From contig CAJFJA010000002.1 of the NCBI GenBank assembly GCA_904382605.1, positions 124,001 to 188,000 of the forward strand: a stretch of 64,000 nucleotides of DNA. Reading direction: 5' to 3'. Under the pieces are notes generated by a model. The model made no database searches, was not told the DNA's origin, and saw only the letters and a list, made by a program, of their open reading frames with translations. The stretch's first letter is position 1. Each line of letters starts with the position of its first letter. This stretch comes from Candidatus Alloclostridium intestinigallinarum (GTDB lineage Bacteria; Bacillota; Clostridia; Christensenellales; UBA3700). Position numbers and translations under genes: made by a program. Of this stretch, positions 55,393 through 64,000 are shown piece by piece.

Positions 55393-55842
55393 ATGTTGTT
55401 CACCGGCAAGTATTCGCTGCACGTTGACGATAAGGGCAGACTGAGGATTCCCCAGCGTTTCCGCGACGCCATCGTCACCACGCAGATTTATGCAATGTAT
55501 TCTGCCGGCGGCTGCATTTCCTTTATCACCGAAGAAGAGTACGGCTCCCTTATGCAGAACCTGGGCACGATGATAACCGTAGCCGATACGCCCGCTCTCC
55601 GCGCCGCCCGTGTTATCATGGGCAACACCGCTCCTTTGGCGGAAGACAGTCAGGGCAGGTTCACGCTTCCCGCCGATCTGAAAGAAAAGGCGGCTCTCGG
55701 CAGGGACGTGATTTTCGTGGGTATGGGGAACAAGATAGAACTTTGGGATCCCCAGCGTTTCGAAGACAACATCTCCGGGGTAGATTACGACTACTACTGC
55801 AAGGATAAGTTTGCGGCAATCAACGGGGAGATAATCTTCTGA
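55393..55842 (+). CDS. mraZ: Transcriptional regulator MraZ
   Basis: 149 residues, two AbrB-like SpoVT repeats. First: GKYSLHVDDKGRLRIPQRFR. Second: LAEDSQGRFTLPADLKEKAA, then VIFVGMGNKIELWDPQRFE. It represses the division cluster it heads by binding repeats near its promoter. Overlaps rsmH by TGATG. Confidence 0.96.
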   Translation: MLFTGKYSLHVDDKGRLRIPQRFRDAIVTTQIYAMYSAGGCISFITEEEYGSLMQNLGTMITVADTPALRAARVIMGNTAPLAEDSQGRFTLPADLKEKAALGRDVIFVGMGNKIELWDPQRFEDNISGVDYDYYCKDKFAAINGEIIF

Positions 55843-56774
55843 TGCAATTCGTCCATAAACCCGTACTTGCGCGTGAGTGCATTGAAGGGCTGAACATAAA
55901 GCCGGACGGCATATACGTCGACGGCACGCTGGGCGGAGCGGGGCACAGCCTACTGATACTCGAAAAACTTACCGGCGGCAGGCTTATCGGTTTCGATAAG
56001 GACGGAGAAGCCCTGGCGGCGGCGAAAGAAAGACTTGCCGGATATGCAGGCAAGGTAACGTACGTTCACAAAGACTTCAAAACCTTTACCGCCACGCTGG
56101 ACGAACTCGGCGTGGGCGAGGTGGACGGAGTGCTGCTCGATTTGGGCGTATCTTCCTACCAGCTCGACAACGCGGAAAGGGGAATGTCCTATAACGCCGA
56201 AGGTCCGCTGGATATGCGTATGGACAAGGAACAGTCCTTTACCGCAATGGACGTGGTGAACGGATACGGCGAAAAGCAGCTTGCGGACGTCATTTACGAA
56301 TACGGCGAAGAAAGGCTTTCAAGAAAGATAGCCGCCGCGATAGTAAAAAGAAGGGTAAACAATCCTTACAAGACGACTTCGGAGCTTGCGGAAACGGTGA
56401 TAGCCTGTTATCCGCCCAAAGAAAGGTACAAAGGGCGCAGCCTGTGCAAGAGAACCTTTCAGGCGATAAGGATAGAAGTCAACGGCGAACTTGACGGTCT
56501 GTACGATACGGTGGTAGCCGCGGCGCGCAGGCTGAAAAAGGGCGGAAGGATATGCGTGATAACCTTCCACTCGCTGGAAGACAGGATAGTCAAAAGGGCG
56601 TTTGCCTATCTGTACAGCGACTGCGTCTGTCCTCCGCACCAACCGATATGCACGTGTGACAAAAAAAGAGAAATAGAGATAATCACAAGAAAGCCCGTAA
56701 CGGCAAGCGCCGGGGAGCTTGAGGAAAACAAAAGATCGGCAAGCGCAAAGCTGAGGATAGCCGAAAAACTATAA
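55842..56774 (+). CDS. rsmH: 16S rRNA (cytosine-1402-N4)-methyltransferase
   Basis: 310 residues. SAM site YVDGTLGGAGHSLLIL, LDLGVSSYQLDNAERGMSYN and GPLDMRMDK, then QAIRIEVNGEL and VITFHSLEDRIVKRAF. A cysteine-rich stretch near the C terminus (CVCPPHQPICTC) is common in the family. Second gene of the cluster. Confidence 0.97.
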   Translation: MQFVHKPVLARECIEGLNIKPDGIYVDGTLGGAGHSLLILEKLTGGRLIGFDKDGEALAAAKERLAGYAGKVTYVHKDFKTFTATLDELGVGEVDGVLLDLGVSSYQLDNAERGMSYNAEGPLDMRMDKEQSFTAMDVVNGYGEKQLADVIYEYGEERLSRKIAAAIVKRRVNNPYKTTSELAETVIACYPPKERYKGRSLCKRTFQAIRIEVNGELDGLYDTVVAAARRLKKGGRICVITFHSLEDRIVKRAFAYLYSDCVCPPHQPICTCDKKREIEIITRKPVTASAGELEENKRSASAKLRIAEKL

Positions 56775-56789
56775 GGAGATAAGGGCAGT

Positions 56790-57491
56790 ATGAACGATAC
56801 CATGGAAAGACAGGAAAGCACCGCCGTACGCGGCAGCGAGTATTTCGATTATAATGCGAGAGCGTATGAGGGCCGCCGCGGTGACGTCCGTCAGTCCGCT
56901 CCCGATTACACGCGCAATTTCGGTTATTACCAGCCTCAGCAGCAGTCCGCCCCCGATTACGCACGCAGGGACGGTTACAACGACGGATACAACGGCTATT
57001 ACAACGGCGGCTACAATAACGCCAATGCGGGCTATACCGGTTACGACAACGGCTACCGCGCGCCCGAAAACGAAAGCCGCGAGGCATATCGTACGTCCTT
57101 CGACAATAGATATAACTATGAAGCGCCCGTCCAGGCGGCTCCCGTATACGACACTTCTTCTTACGATTTCGACGCATATTCCATGAAGAAGGAGGGCAGA
57201 CAGAAAAAGGCAATGCGTCTCAACACCAAGGCGAAAGTGCTTATCGCGCTTTATTTCGCCATAATCGCAATAGTGGTAACGCTCGTTCTGGTGAACGTGG
57301 TTATCGGCGGAAGCGAAGCCGCGGCGACCGAGGAGCCTTCCGCTTATACGGAAGACGCCGCAATGTATTTCGTAAGCGCGGACGGCACCGAAGTGGCGCT
57401 GGATTCACAAGGCGGCGCTTCTTATACGTACGACACCCAAACCAATTCCTTTGACGAATTCTGCGATTGGCTGGGTGAACAGGTAGGGTAA
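56790..57491 (+). CDS. Single-pass membrane protein in the FtsL position, Tyr/Asn/Gly-rich N terminus
   Basis: 233 residues. Residues 1-130 are low complexity, rich in Tyr, Asn, Gly and Asp (for example GYNDGYNGYYNGGYNNANAG). A basic stretch then leads into one membrane helix at about 147-170 (VLIALYFAIIAIVVTLVLVN). About 60 outside residues follow, without the leucine-zipper coiled coil expected for FtsL. Position between rsmH and the transpeptidase is that of ftsL. It could be a diverged FtsL-like protein or a lineage-specific replacement. ribosome site AAGGAG. Confidence 0.7.
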   Translation: MNDTMERQESTAVRGSEYFDYNARAYEGRRGDVRQSAPDYTRNFGYYQPQQQSAPDYARRDGYNDGYNGYYNGGYNNANAGYTGYDNGYRAPENESREAYRTSFDNRYNYEAPVQAAPVYDTSSYDFDAYSMKKEGRQKKAMRLNTKAKVLIALYFAIIAIVVTLVLVNVVIGGSEAAATEEPSAYTEDAAMYFVSADGTEVALDSQGGASYTYDTQTNSFDEFCDWLGEQVG

Positions 57492-57542
57492 TTCATCCGA
57501 CATTCGCACCAAAGATAAGAAATAATTCTTTCGGAGGGGCGA

Positions 57543-59429
57543 ATGGCTAAAATCTCCCATATAAGTATCAGGAGGAGGTTATCGGCAATAGCATTGCTGG
57601 TAACCTTCTTCTTTTGTCTTCTTGCAGGCAGGCTGTTCTGGCTGCAGGTGGTAGAGTCGGACAACTTGAAGTCGCTTGCGTTCGGACAGTGGACGCGCGA
57701 CCTCCCTTTTACCGCCGACCGCGGCGATATTACCGACGTGAACGGGCAGGTTCTGGCGTCGTCCGTCACGTTGTACACCATGTATTGCCGCCCGTCCGAC
57801 GTGGAGAATGCGGAAGAGACGGCGGACTTTATCTCGGACGTGCTGGATATCGACAGAACTTTGCTGCTCACCAGGCTGAAAGGCAAGGGAGTATCCGAAA
57901 CCAGGCTGTGCCGCAAAGTGACGCGCGAAGAAAAACTGACGATAGAGAGCAGGGATTTTTCGGGAATCTACTTTACCGCCGACAGCGCAAGGTATTACAA
58001 TTACGGCGATTTTCTCACCCAGCTTTTGGGATTTACAGACATAGACAATAAAGGGCAAAGCGGGCTGGAACTTTATTACGACAAGTATCTTACCGGCAAA
58101 AACGGTTATTCCTATACGGAAACCGACCTTATCGGCAGGGAGCTTGAGGACGGCGATACCTATTACGTCGCGCCCGTAAAGGGCATGAATATGCGCCTTA
58201 CGGTGGATTACACCGTCCAGGCGGTGGCGGAAAAAGCCGTCCGCGACGCCTGCGCCAGGTATGACGCGAAGAGCGTGAGCTGCGTTATGCTCAACGCCGA
58301 CACGGGCGCGGTGCTCGCCATGGCACAGGCGCCTTCTTACGATCTGAACGACGTTCCGCGCGACGACGTAAACGCGCTTATGGAAAATTCCACACTCGCC
58401 GCGGTGACGGATATGTACGAGCCCGGCTCCACTTTCAAGATCCTCACTTCTGCCATCGGCATAGAAACGGGCGTGATCAAAAATTCCTATTACTGCGGCG
58501 GAAGCTGCACCGTGGACGGGCAGAGAATACGCTGCTGGCGTTCCATAGGGCACGGAAGCCAGGATTTCCGCCACGGAGTATACAATTCCTGCAACTGCGT
58601 GTTCGTGGACGTCGCGTTATCCGCAGGCGTGGACAATATGTACGATTATTTCGGCAAGTTCGGTCTGGGCGCAAAGACGGGAGTGGACTTCTACGGGGAA
58701 AGTTCGGGCATGCTCATTCCGCGTGCGTCGGTGAAGAACGTGGATCTTGCGCGTATAGGGTTCGGGCAGGCGGTGGCGGTAACGCCCGTCCAGCTTGCGG
58801 CGGCTGTGGCGTCGTGCATAAACGGCGGATACCTTTACCGTCCCTACATAGTTGAAGAAATAACCGACCAAAACGGCAATCTGGCGTACCGCGGCGGCTC
58901 GTATGTGAGAAACACTACCGTAAGCGAGTCCACGTGCGAAACGCTCAAAGACTATCTTTACGGCGTTGTGGAAGAGGGCAGCGGCAAGAACGCCGCCGTG
59001 CCAGGCTATAAAATAGGCGGAAAGACGGGTACGGCGCAGAAATACGAAAACGGAGCGATAGCCACGGGCAAATATATCTCATCGTTCGTCGGTTTTACCG
59101 AGATAAACGGTTCCACGGCGGTATGCCTGTTTCTGGTCGACGAGCCGCAGGGCTACGCATATTACGGTTCGATAGTGGCGGCGCCTTACGTGGGACAGAT
59201 ATTCTCGTCGCTCTTTTCCTATTACGGCACACCCGCGCAGGGGGACGCGGCGCAGGAAAAAATCGTCATGCCCGATATAACGGATATGACCTTGTCGGAC
59301 GCCGCCGCCACGCTCAGAAAGCTGGGAATAGACTACACGTATGCCGGCGAAGGCAGGGTATGTTATCAGATTCCGCTTGCGGGAGAGGAGATAAACAGGG
59401 ATTCGGTCGTATATTTTGCGCTGGAATAA
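57543..59429 (+). CDS. Penicillin-binding protein 2 / SpoVD-like transpeptidase with PASTA domain
   Basis: 628 residues. One N-terminal helix (LSAIALLVTFFFCLLAGRLF), a PBP dimerisation domain (FTADRGDITDVNGQVLASSV) and a transpeptidase domain with YEPGSTFKILTSAIGIE (SxxK), the SxN-like SCN in YNSCNCVF and GGKTGTAQKYENG (KTG). A single C-terminal PASTA domain follows (IVMPDITDMTLSDAAATLRK). The PASTA domain is seen in SpoVD and some FtsI. As the only such gene in this cluster it may do the septal job. Cysteines near the SCN motif resemble SpoVD. GGAGGGG ribosome site. Confidence 0.93.
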   Translation: MAKISHISIRRRLSAIALLVTFFFCLLAGRLFWLQVVESDNLKSLAFGQWTRDLPFTADRGDITDVNGQVLASSVTLYTMYCRPSDVENAEETADFISDVLDIDRTLLLTRLKGKGVSETRLCRKVTREEKLTIESRDFSGIYFTADSARYYNYGDFLTQLLGFTDIDNKGQSGLELYYDKYLTGKNGYSYTETDLIGRELEDGDTYYVAPVKGMNMRLTVDYTVQAVAEKAVRDACARYDAKSVSCVMLNADTGAVLAMAQAPSYDLNDVPRDDVNALMENSTLAAVTDMYEPGSTFKILTSAIGIETGVIKNSYYCGGSCTVDGQRIRCWRSIGHGSQDFRHGVYNSCNCVFVDVALSAGVDNMYDYFGKFGLGAKTGVDFYGESSGMLIPRASVKNVDLARIGFGQAVAVTPVQLAAAVASCINGGYLYRPYIVEEITDQNGNLAYRGGSYVRNTTVSESTCETLKDYLYGVVEEGSGKNAAVPGYKIGGKTGTAQKYENGAIATGKYISSFVGFTEINGSTAVCLFLVDEPQGYAYYGSIVAAPYVGQIFSSLFSYYGTPAQGDAAQEKIVMPDITDMTLSDAAATLRKLGIDYTYAGEGRVCYQIPLAGEEINRDSVVYFALE

Positions 59430-59508
59430 AAATGTCGAAGAAGTGATTATTTTGCGAACGGGGCGCATATGTATTTTCGTGGACTTATAGTGGTTACACG
59501 GAGGAATT

Positions 59509-60939
59509 ATGAAAGCTAAATCACTTTTTACCGGCGTTCGTATTATGTGCGAAAGCGACCTTGATTCACTTGAAATAAAGGATATATGCTTAAACAGCGG
59601 CGACGTGCGCCCCAGCTGTCTTTTCGTCGCCATGAAGGGCAGAAAATCCGACGGCAGGGCGTTTGCCGCCGCGGCGGAAGCGGAAGGCGCGTGCGCGGTG
59701 CTTACGGATAAGAAGATAGACGGAATTACAGTTCCGCAGATAATAACTTCCGACGTGCGCGGCGCGTATGCGGAAATTTGCGGAAATTTCTTTTCCAATC
59801 CGGCGCGCAAACTGAAAACGGTGGGCGTTACCGGCACAAACGGCAAATCCACCGTGGCGTATCTGGTGCACGAGCTCGCGTGCGCCTGCGGCATAAGGTG
59901 CGGACTTATCGGAACAATGTACGTCCACGACGGCGAACGCCGCACGCCCGCAACGCTTACCACGCCCGATCCGTACGAACTCAATTCGATACTTGCTTCA
60001 TTTGTGAAAAGCGGGTGCGTTGCCGCCGCCATGGAAGTTTCCGCGCACGCGATATATTGGCGGAAGACGGAAAATATACTGTTCGATTTGGGCGTTTTCA
60101 CCAATCTCACTCGGGATCATCTTGATTTTTTCGGCGATATGCGTTCATACGCAGAGGTTAAGAAAAGCTTTTTCACGCCGGAGCACGTTAAAAAAGCGGT
60201 TATCAATTCCGACGATGAGTGCGGAGTGGAACTCATAAACCGCGCAAGCGTGCCTGCAATAACTTACGGACTGTACAATCCCGCGGACGTATTCGCCGTA
60301 AATATATCCCAGGGAGAAGAGTGCAGTTACGTGGTCAACGACCGCGACTGCCTTATGGAGATAAATTCGCGCCTTCTGGGCGCTTTCAACGTAAGCAATA
60401 CTTTGGCGGCGATAGCCTGCGTGCGCGAGCTGGGCGCAAGTTGCGAACAGATAGCCGCGGCTGTAAGGAATATCGCGCCGCCGGAAGGCAGATTCAACGT
60501 ATACAGGCGCGGCGATAAGACGTATATCATAGATTTCGCGCACACTCCCGACGGTTTGCGCAACGTCCTTACCCAGGCGCGCAAACTGTGCAGGGGCAAT
60601 CTGATTCTGGTATTCGGGTGCGGCGGCGACCGCGACAGGACCAAGCGCCCCTTAATGGGCAGGATAGCGGGCGAACTTGCCGATAAAATAATAATCACGG
60701 AAGACAATCCGCGCACGGAGCGCAGGGAGGACATAGCCGCGCAGATACTCCAGGGCACGGAAAAGGAAGCGTCCGTCATCAACGACAGGCGGCAGGCAGT
60801 CGGTTATGCCTGCAAAATAGCGCGGAGCGGCGACGTGGTGGTGATAGCCGGCAAGGGCAGCGAGGATTATATCGAATCCTTCGGGGTCAGAACGCCTTAC
60901 AGCGACCGCGAACAGCTTCTGAAGGTGATAGGGCAATGA
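59509..60939 (+). CDS. murE: UDP-MurNAc-L-Ala-D-Glu:meso-DAP ligase
   Basis: 476 residues. ATP loop VGVTGTNGKSTVAYLV (GTNGKS at 109-114), then LTTPDPYELN, EVSAHAI, TNLTRDHLDFFG and the amino-acid specificity motif DNPR in TEDNPRTERREDI, which selects meso-diaminopimelate. Adds the third residue of the stem peptide. Overlaps mraY by 4 nt. Confidence 0.95.
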   Translation: MKAKSLFTGVRIMCESDLDSLEIKDICLNSGDVRPSCLFVAMKGRKSDGRAFAAAAEAEGACAVLTDKKIDGITVPQIITSDVRGAYAEICGNFFSNPARKLKTVGVTGTNGKSTVAYLVHELACACGIRCGLIGTMYVHDGERRTPATLTTPDPYELNSILASFVKSGCVAAAMEVSAHAIYWRKTENILFDLGVFTNLTRDHLDFFGDMRSYAEVKKSFFTPEHVKKAVINSDDECGVELINRASVPAITYGLYNPADVFAVNISQGEECSYVVNDRDCLMEINSRLLGAFNVSNTLAAIACVRELGASCEQIAAAVRNIAPPEGRFNVYRRGDKTYIIDFAHTPDGLRNVLTQARKLCRGNLILVFGCGGDRDRTKRPLMGRIAGELADKIIITEDNPRTERREDIAAQILQGTEKEASVINDRRQAVGYACKIARSGDVVVIAGKGSEDYIESFGVRTPYSDREQLLKVIGQ

Positions 60940-61955
60940 GCGCGGGCATAATGTTTCCCGCCGCGGCGCTCGTGTCCTTTGCGATAGCCGCTTTAATCGC
61001 CTATCCGGTACTTACTCTGATGAGAAAATTAAAGGCGGGGCAGACGGTGCTGGTGTATGTGGACAAGCATTCGGGCAAGAGCGGCACTCCCACGATGGGC
61101 GGAATAATCTTTCTCACCGCCGCGGTGATAACCTGCGCGATATTCGGAGGCATGGATTTTTCCTTCTGCGCGGTGGCGTGCGCCGTGACGGCGGCTTACG
61201 CGCTGTTAGGCTTTCTGGATGACTTCATAAAGGTGCGGTTTAAGCACAATCAGGGACTGAAAGCGTATCAGAAGATAGTCGGACAAGCAGGAATTGCCGT
61301 GCTGGTTACGGTATTTAGCTACCGCAACAGATACATCTCCGATACCGTTTACCTGCCTTTCACTACGGCGGAATTCAATATGGGCTGGGCGTTTATCCCG
61401 TTTACCATGATATTATTCATCGCCGTAACCAACGCCGTCAATCTTACGGACGGACTTGACGGACTGGTTGCGAAAAGCGCGGCTTCGAATATGATTGTTC
61501 TCACGCTGGTGTGCGGCTATATGCTCGCAGCCACCGTACCGGAGAGCGACGTGCTTCTTCGCGGACAGGTGCAGTCCATGGGACTGTTCTGCGCGTCGCT
61601 GGCGGGGGCTTTGTTTGCGTTTATCTGGCTGAACGCTTCCCCCGCAAGCATATTTATGGGCGATACCGGTTCGCTTGCGCTGGGCGGAGCGGTGACCTGC
61701 GCCGCCGTGTTTTTGAAAATTCCCTTTATTCTCGTCTTTATCGGCATAATGTATATGGTGTCCTGCATATCCGTAATAGTGCAGGTGCTGGTGTACAAGC
61801 TTAAGGGCAGAAGAGTGTTTTTAATGGCTCCGTTCCACCATCATCTGGAATATAAAGGCGTAAAGGAGAGCAAAATCGTCACCTATTACACGTTGATAAC
61901 GACGGTTGGCGGCGTGATAGGGCTGATAAGTTGCATGGCGGCGGAATATGTGTAA
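60936..61955 (+). CDS. mraY: Phospho-MurNAc-pentapeptide transferase
   Basis: 339 residues, ten membrane helices. It has HSGKSGTPTMGGIIFL, LGFLDDFIKV with the metal aspartates, NAVNLTDGLDGL, FMGDTGSLALGG and APFHHHLEYKG. Makes lipid I. murF, which usually sits between murE and mraY, is missing and is found at 9.7 kb. Confidence 0.97.
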   Translation: MSAGIMFPAAALVSFAIAALIAYPVLTLMRKLKAGQTVLVYVDKHSGKSGTPTMGGIIFLTAAVITCAIFGGMDFSFCAVACAVTAAYALLGFLDDFIKVRFKHNQGLKAYQKIVGQAGIAVLVTVFSYRNRYISDTVYLPFTTAEFNMGWAFIPFTMILFIAVTNAVNLTDGLDGLVAKSAASNMIVLTLVCGYMLAATVPESDVLLRGQVQSMGLFCASLAGALFAFIWLNASPASIFMGDTGSLALGGAVTCAAVFLKIPFILVFIGIMYMVSCISVIVQVLVYKLKGRRVFLMAPFHHHLEYKGVKESKIVTYYTLITTVGGVIGLISCMAAEYV

Positions 61956-63267
61956 TACGGCTTTGATAATGGGAACGGGAATAAGCGGCAGCGGCGCTGC
62001 GGAACTGCTTTTGCGTAACGGCTGGCGCGTGTGCGTATACGATAACGCGGGCGCCCGCGTACCCGAAGGATGCGAGGACAGGAGTTTTATGCCTCCCGAA
62101 CTCGCCCTGCGCGGAGTAGATTTGCTTGTTCTGAGTCCGGGCGTGCCGCTCACGGACGAAATGGTCAGGTATGCGAAACTTTGCGGTACGGAAGTGATAG
62201 GGGAGATTGAGCTGGGTTACCGTTATTCCAAAGGCGATATAGTCGCCGTGACGGGCACAAACGGCAAGACAACGGTCACTTTGCTCATAAAAAAGATTCT
62301 GGAATGCGCGGGGATCAGAAGCTACGCGCTCGGTAACGTAGGCGCTTCGTTCAGCGCGGTGGCGGACAAGGTGGACGAAAACGCCGTAGTGGTGCTGGAA
62401 CTTTCGAGTTTTCAGCTGGAAAGCATAGCGGACTTCCGCTCCAGGTACGCGATATGCCTGAACATCACGCCCGACCACTACGAACGTCACGGCTCCTTTG
62501 CCGAATACGCGGACGCCAAGCGCAAGATTTTCCTCAACCAGACGGACGGCGACTTTGCCATACTGAACTATGACGACGAAACAGTCCGTTCGTTTGAACG
62601 CGACGTCGCGTCCGGGGTATACTTTTTCTCCGCAAGGCAGAAAGTGAAAGGCTGCTACCTGGACGGCGGAAGAATTTATTTTGCGGACAAAGGGGTGGAG
62701 TACATAGCCGCGGCGGACGAGTTGCGTATAAAGGGCGAGCACAATATTTCCAACGCTTTGGCGGCGGTTACCGCGGCGAAACTGATGGGTGTGGAAAACC
62801 GTGCGATAGTCAAAGCGCTGCGGACTTTTTCCGCGCCCAGGTTCAGAATGCAGTATTGCGGAGTTATCAAAGGCAAGCGCGTATACAACGACAGTAAGGC
62901 CACGAATATTGATTCCGCGCTGAAGGCTTGCGCTGCGATGAAGGGGAGCACCGCGCTTATAATGGGCGGATACGACAAGGGCATATCCTACGAGCAATTC
63001 TTTGCAAAACTTCCTTCCACGGTAAAGAGGATAGTGGTTACGGGCGACAACGCCGAAAGCATACGGGACGATTTACCTGAAAAACGCGGCTTTGCTTTTG
63101 AAATAGCCCCGTCGCTGTATACCGCGGCGGTCAGGGCGTTTGAAGGAGATGAGGAAAACGTGCTGTTTTCGCCTTCCACGTCCAGCTTCGACAGATATGC
63201 CGATTTTGAAGAACGCGGAGAAGCGTTCGACTGCATAGTAAGGGCGATCGGATGCGGGGAAAACTGA
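61948..63267 (+). CDS. murD: UDP-MurNAc-L-alanine:D-glutamate ligase
   Basis: 439 residues. ATP loop AVTGTNGKTTVTLLIKK (103-109 core), ELSSFQLESI, LNITPDHYERHGSF, KGEHNISNALAAVTAA, NDSKATNIDSALKA and the C-terminal LFSPSTSSFDRYADFEERGE. Adds D-Glu to UDP-MurNAc-L-Ala. ATG overlaps the mraY end by 8 nt; the N terminus is about 8-10 residues shorter than usual. Confidence 0.95.
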   Translation: MCNTALIMGTGISGSGAAELLLRNGWRVCVYDNAGARVPEGCEDRSFMPPELALRGVDLLVLSPGVPLTDEMVRYAKLCGTEVIGEIELGYRYSKGDIVAVTGTNGKTTVTLLIKKILECAGIRSYALGNVGASFSAVADKVDENAVVVLELSSFQLESIADFRSRYAICLNITPDHYERHGSFAEYADAKRKIFLNQTDGDFAILNYDDETVRSFERDVASGVYFFSARQKVKGCYLDGGRIYFADKGVEYIAAADELRIKGEHNISNALAAVTAAKLMGVENRAIVKALRTFSAPRFRMQYCGVIKGKRVYNDSKATNIDSALKACAAMKGSTALIMGGYDKGISYEQFFAKLPSTVKRIVVTGDNAESIRDDLPEKRGFAFEIAPSLYTAAVRAFEGDEENVLFSPSTSSFDRYADFEERGEAFDCIVRAIGCGEN

Positions 63268-64000
63268 GCGGAAGGTTCGTTCCCGACAAGATTCTGCTTT
63301 GCTGTGTGATACTGCTGTCCCTATTCGGGCTTGTGATGCAGTACAGCGCAAGCAGCTATTCCGCGCTGAACGAAACGGGCGACGAATTTTTTTACGCGAA
63401 AAAGCAGGCGCTGGCGCTGGTATTTGCCGCGGCGGTATATCCTTTCGTGTTCAGACTGGATACGGAAATATACAGAAAACTGCGCCACGTGCTGTTTGTT
63501 CTGGGACTTATACTGCTCGCGCTCGTATTTATCCCCGGCGTCGGGGTGGAAAATTACGGCGCAACCAGGTGGATAAATCTCGGCTTCACAACCTTTCAGC
63601 CTTCAGATATCGCCAAATTCACACTTGTGGTATTCATAGCCGGCTGTCTTTCAAAAAACAGTTGCGTAACTTTCAGGTCCATGGCGGCGATTCTGCTCGC
63701 CTGCGGAGCCGTGTGCGCGCTCATCATGGCGGAGCCCAATATGTCCATAACCATGTGCGTGGGGCTTGTTACGGTCGCAATGCTCTTTCTTGGCGGAGCC
63801 AAAGCAAAACATTTCGCCTTGCTTGCGGTTCCCGCCGTCGCGCTGGTGGTAGTTCTCATCGCCGTGGAGCCGTACAGACTTAAACGAATAGCGGCGTTTC
63901 TCGATCCGTGGTCGTCGCCGCTGGGCGAAGGGTACCAGCTCATCCAGTCGTATTACGCCCTCGGTTCGGGCGGCTTGTTCGGGGTCGGATTGTTCAATTC
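63252..64000 (+). CDS. ftsW: FtsW/RodA-type peptidoglycan polymerase, incomplete at right edge
   Basis: About 249 residues before the window ends. The start ATG 63252 overlaps murD by 16 nt. It has DKILLCCVILLSLFGLVMQY, SASSYSALNETGDEFFYAKK, GVENYGATRWINLGF, FQPSDIAKFTLVVF and LGEGYQLIQSYYALGSGGLF, the SEDS motifs in the correct order. Lipid II polymerase of the divisome by position; the C-terminal third is outside the window. Confidence 0.95.
   Translation, partial: MRGKLSGRFVPDKILLCCVILLSLFGLVMQYSASSYSALNETGDEFFYAKKQALALVFAAAVYPFVFRLDTEIYRKLRHVLFVLGLILLALVFIPGVGVENYGATRWINLGFTTFQPSDIAKFTLVVFIAGCLSKNSCVTFRSMAAILLACGAVCALIMAEPNMSITMCVGLVTVAMLFLGGAKAKHFALLAVPAVALVVVLIAVEPYRLKRIAAFLDPWSSPLGEGYQLIQSYYALGSGGLFGVGLFN

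Overview
The window reads as one continuous piece of chromosome from an anaerobic, Clostridia-like member of the Bacillota. The reasons are gene orders typical of that phylum (obgE-yhbY-nadD-yqeK, scpA-scpB-DUF2953-ytfJ-dacF-rluB, tig-clpP-clpX-engB, mraZ-rsmH-ftsL position-pbp-murE-mraY-murD-ftsW), a long Bacillus-type SRP RNA, an FMN riboswitch, HrcA/CIRCE-type control of groES-groEL, a meso-diaminopimelate MurE (DNPR motif), and NfnAB and Na+-pumping decarboxylase genes typical of anaerobes. Spore-associated families are present (YtfJ/GerW, DacF, PdaB-type deacetylase, PASTA-containing PBP, a YhcN/YlaJ-like protein), but spmA/spmB are missing from their usual place. I saw no phage, transposase, CRISPR array or tRNA.

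Layout. 1-5.4 kb: end of nfnA, nfnB, obgE, yhbY, an opposing membrane-protein gene, and a fused nadD-yqeK gene. 5.4-9 kb: YhcN-like gene, ribU with its riboswitch, tsaE-tsaB, a repeat-rich gap, rimI. 9-13.7 kb: alpha/beta hydrolase, membrane-anchored murF, ddl, icd. 13.8-21.7 kb: WYL-type regulator, lysA, M50 protease, scpAB, then DUF2953-like/ytfJ/dacF/rluB. 22-27.3 kb: a five-gene sodium-pump decarboxylase operon with two different carboxyltransferase genes and one biotin carrier. 27.4-32.8 kb: galT diverging from galK-lgt-pncB. 33-36.1 kb: DivIVA-like protein, a lipoprotein, groES-groEL behind a variant CIRCE. 36.4-41.4 kb: a frameshifted M20 peptidase, dCMP deaminase, a SPOR-like membrane protein, a 40-residue protein, a NYN/LOTUS protein and SRP RNA. 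41.7-46.2 kb: pdaB-ssb and yggS-sepF-lspA-rluD. 46.3-53.8 kb: rqcH, tig-clpP-clpX-engB, a cysteine-containing conserved protein, a metallophosphoesterase. 53.8-55.4 kb: a 1.6-kb gene-free stretch of unusual composition. 55.4-64 kb: the division and cell-wall cluster, running off the right edge inside ftsW.

Most genes are housekeeping and tightly packed, with many TAATG, TGATG and ATGA junctions that suggest translational coupling. Peptidoglycan precursor genes are split over two loci: murF-ddl near 10 kb and murE-mraY-murD near 60 kb, so the cluster at 60 kb lacks murF.

The most unusual signals are: (1) five promoters (nadD, tsaE, yggS, rqcH, phosphoesterase) whose -10 box lies exactly 6 nt before the start codon with a 17-nt spacer and no Shine-Dalgarno, which predicts leaderless mRNAs; (2) a family of 120-170 bp inverted-repeat elements; (3) a carboxyltransferase/Na+ pump operon that looks like a cross between transcarboxylase and oxaloacetate decarboxylase; (4) a CIRCE operator changed symmetrically in both arms; (5) a frameshift at an A9 run in a membrane-anchored M20 peptidase; (6) the 1.6-kb purine-pyrimidine-alternating gap and phased TGGAA/TTTCCC repeats in front of mraZ.
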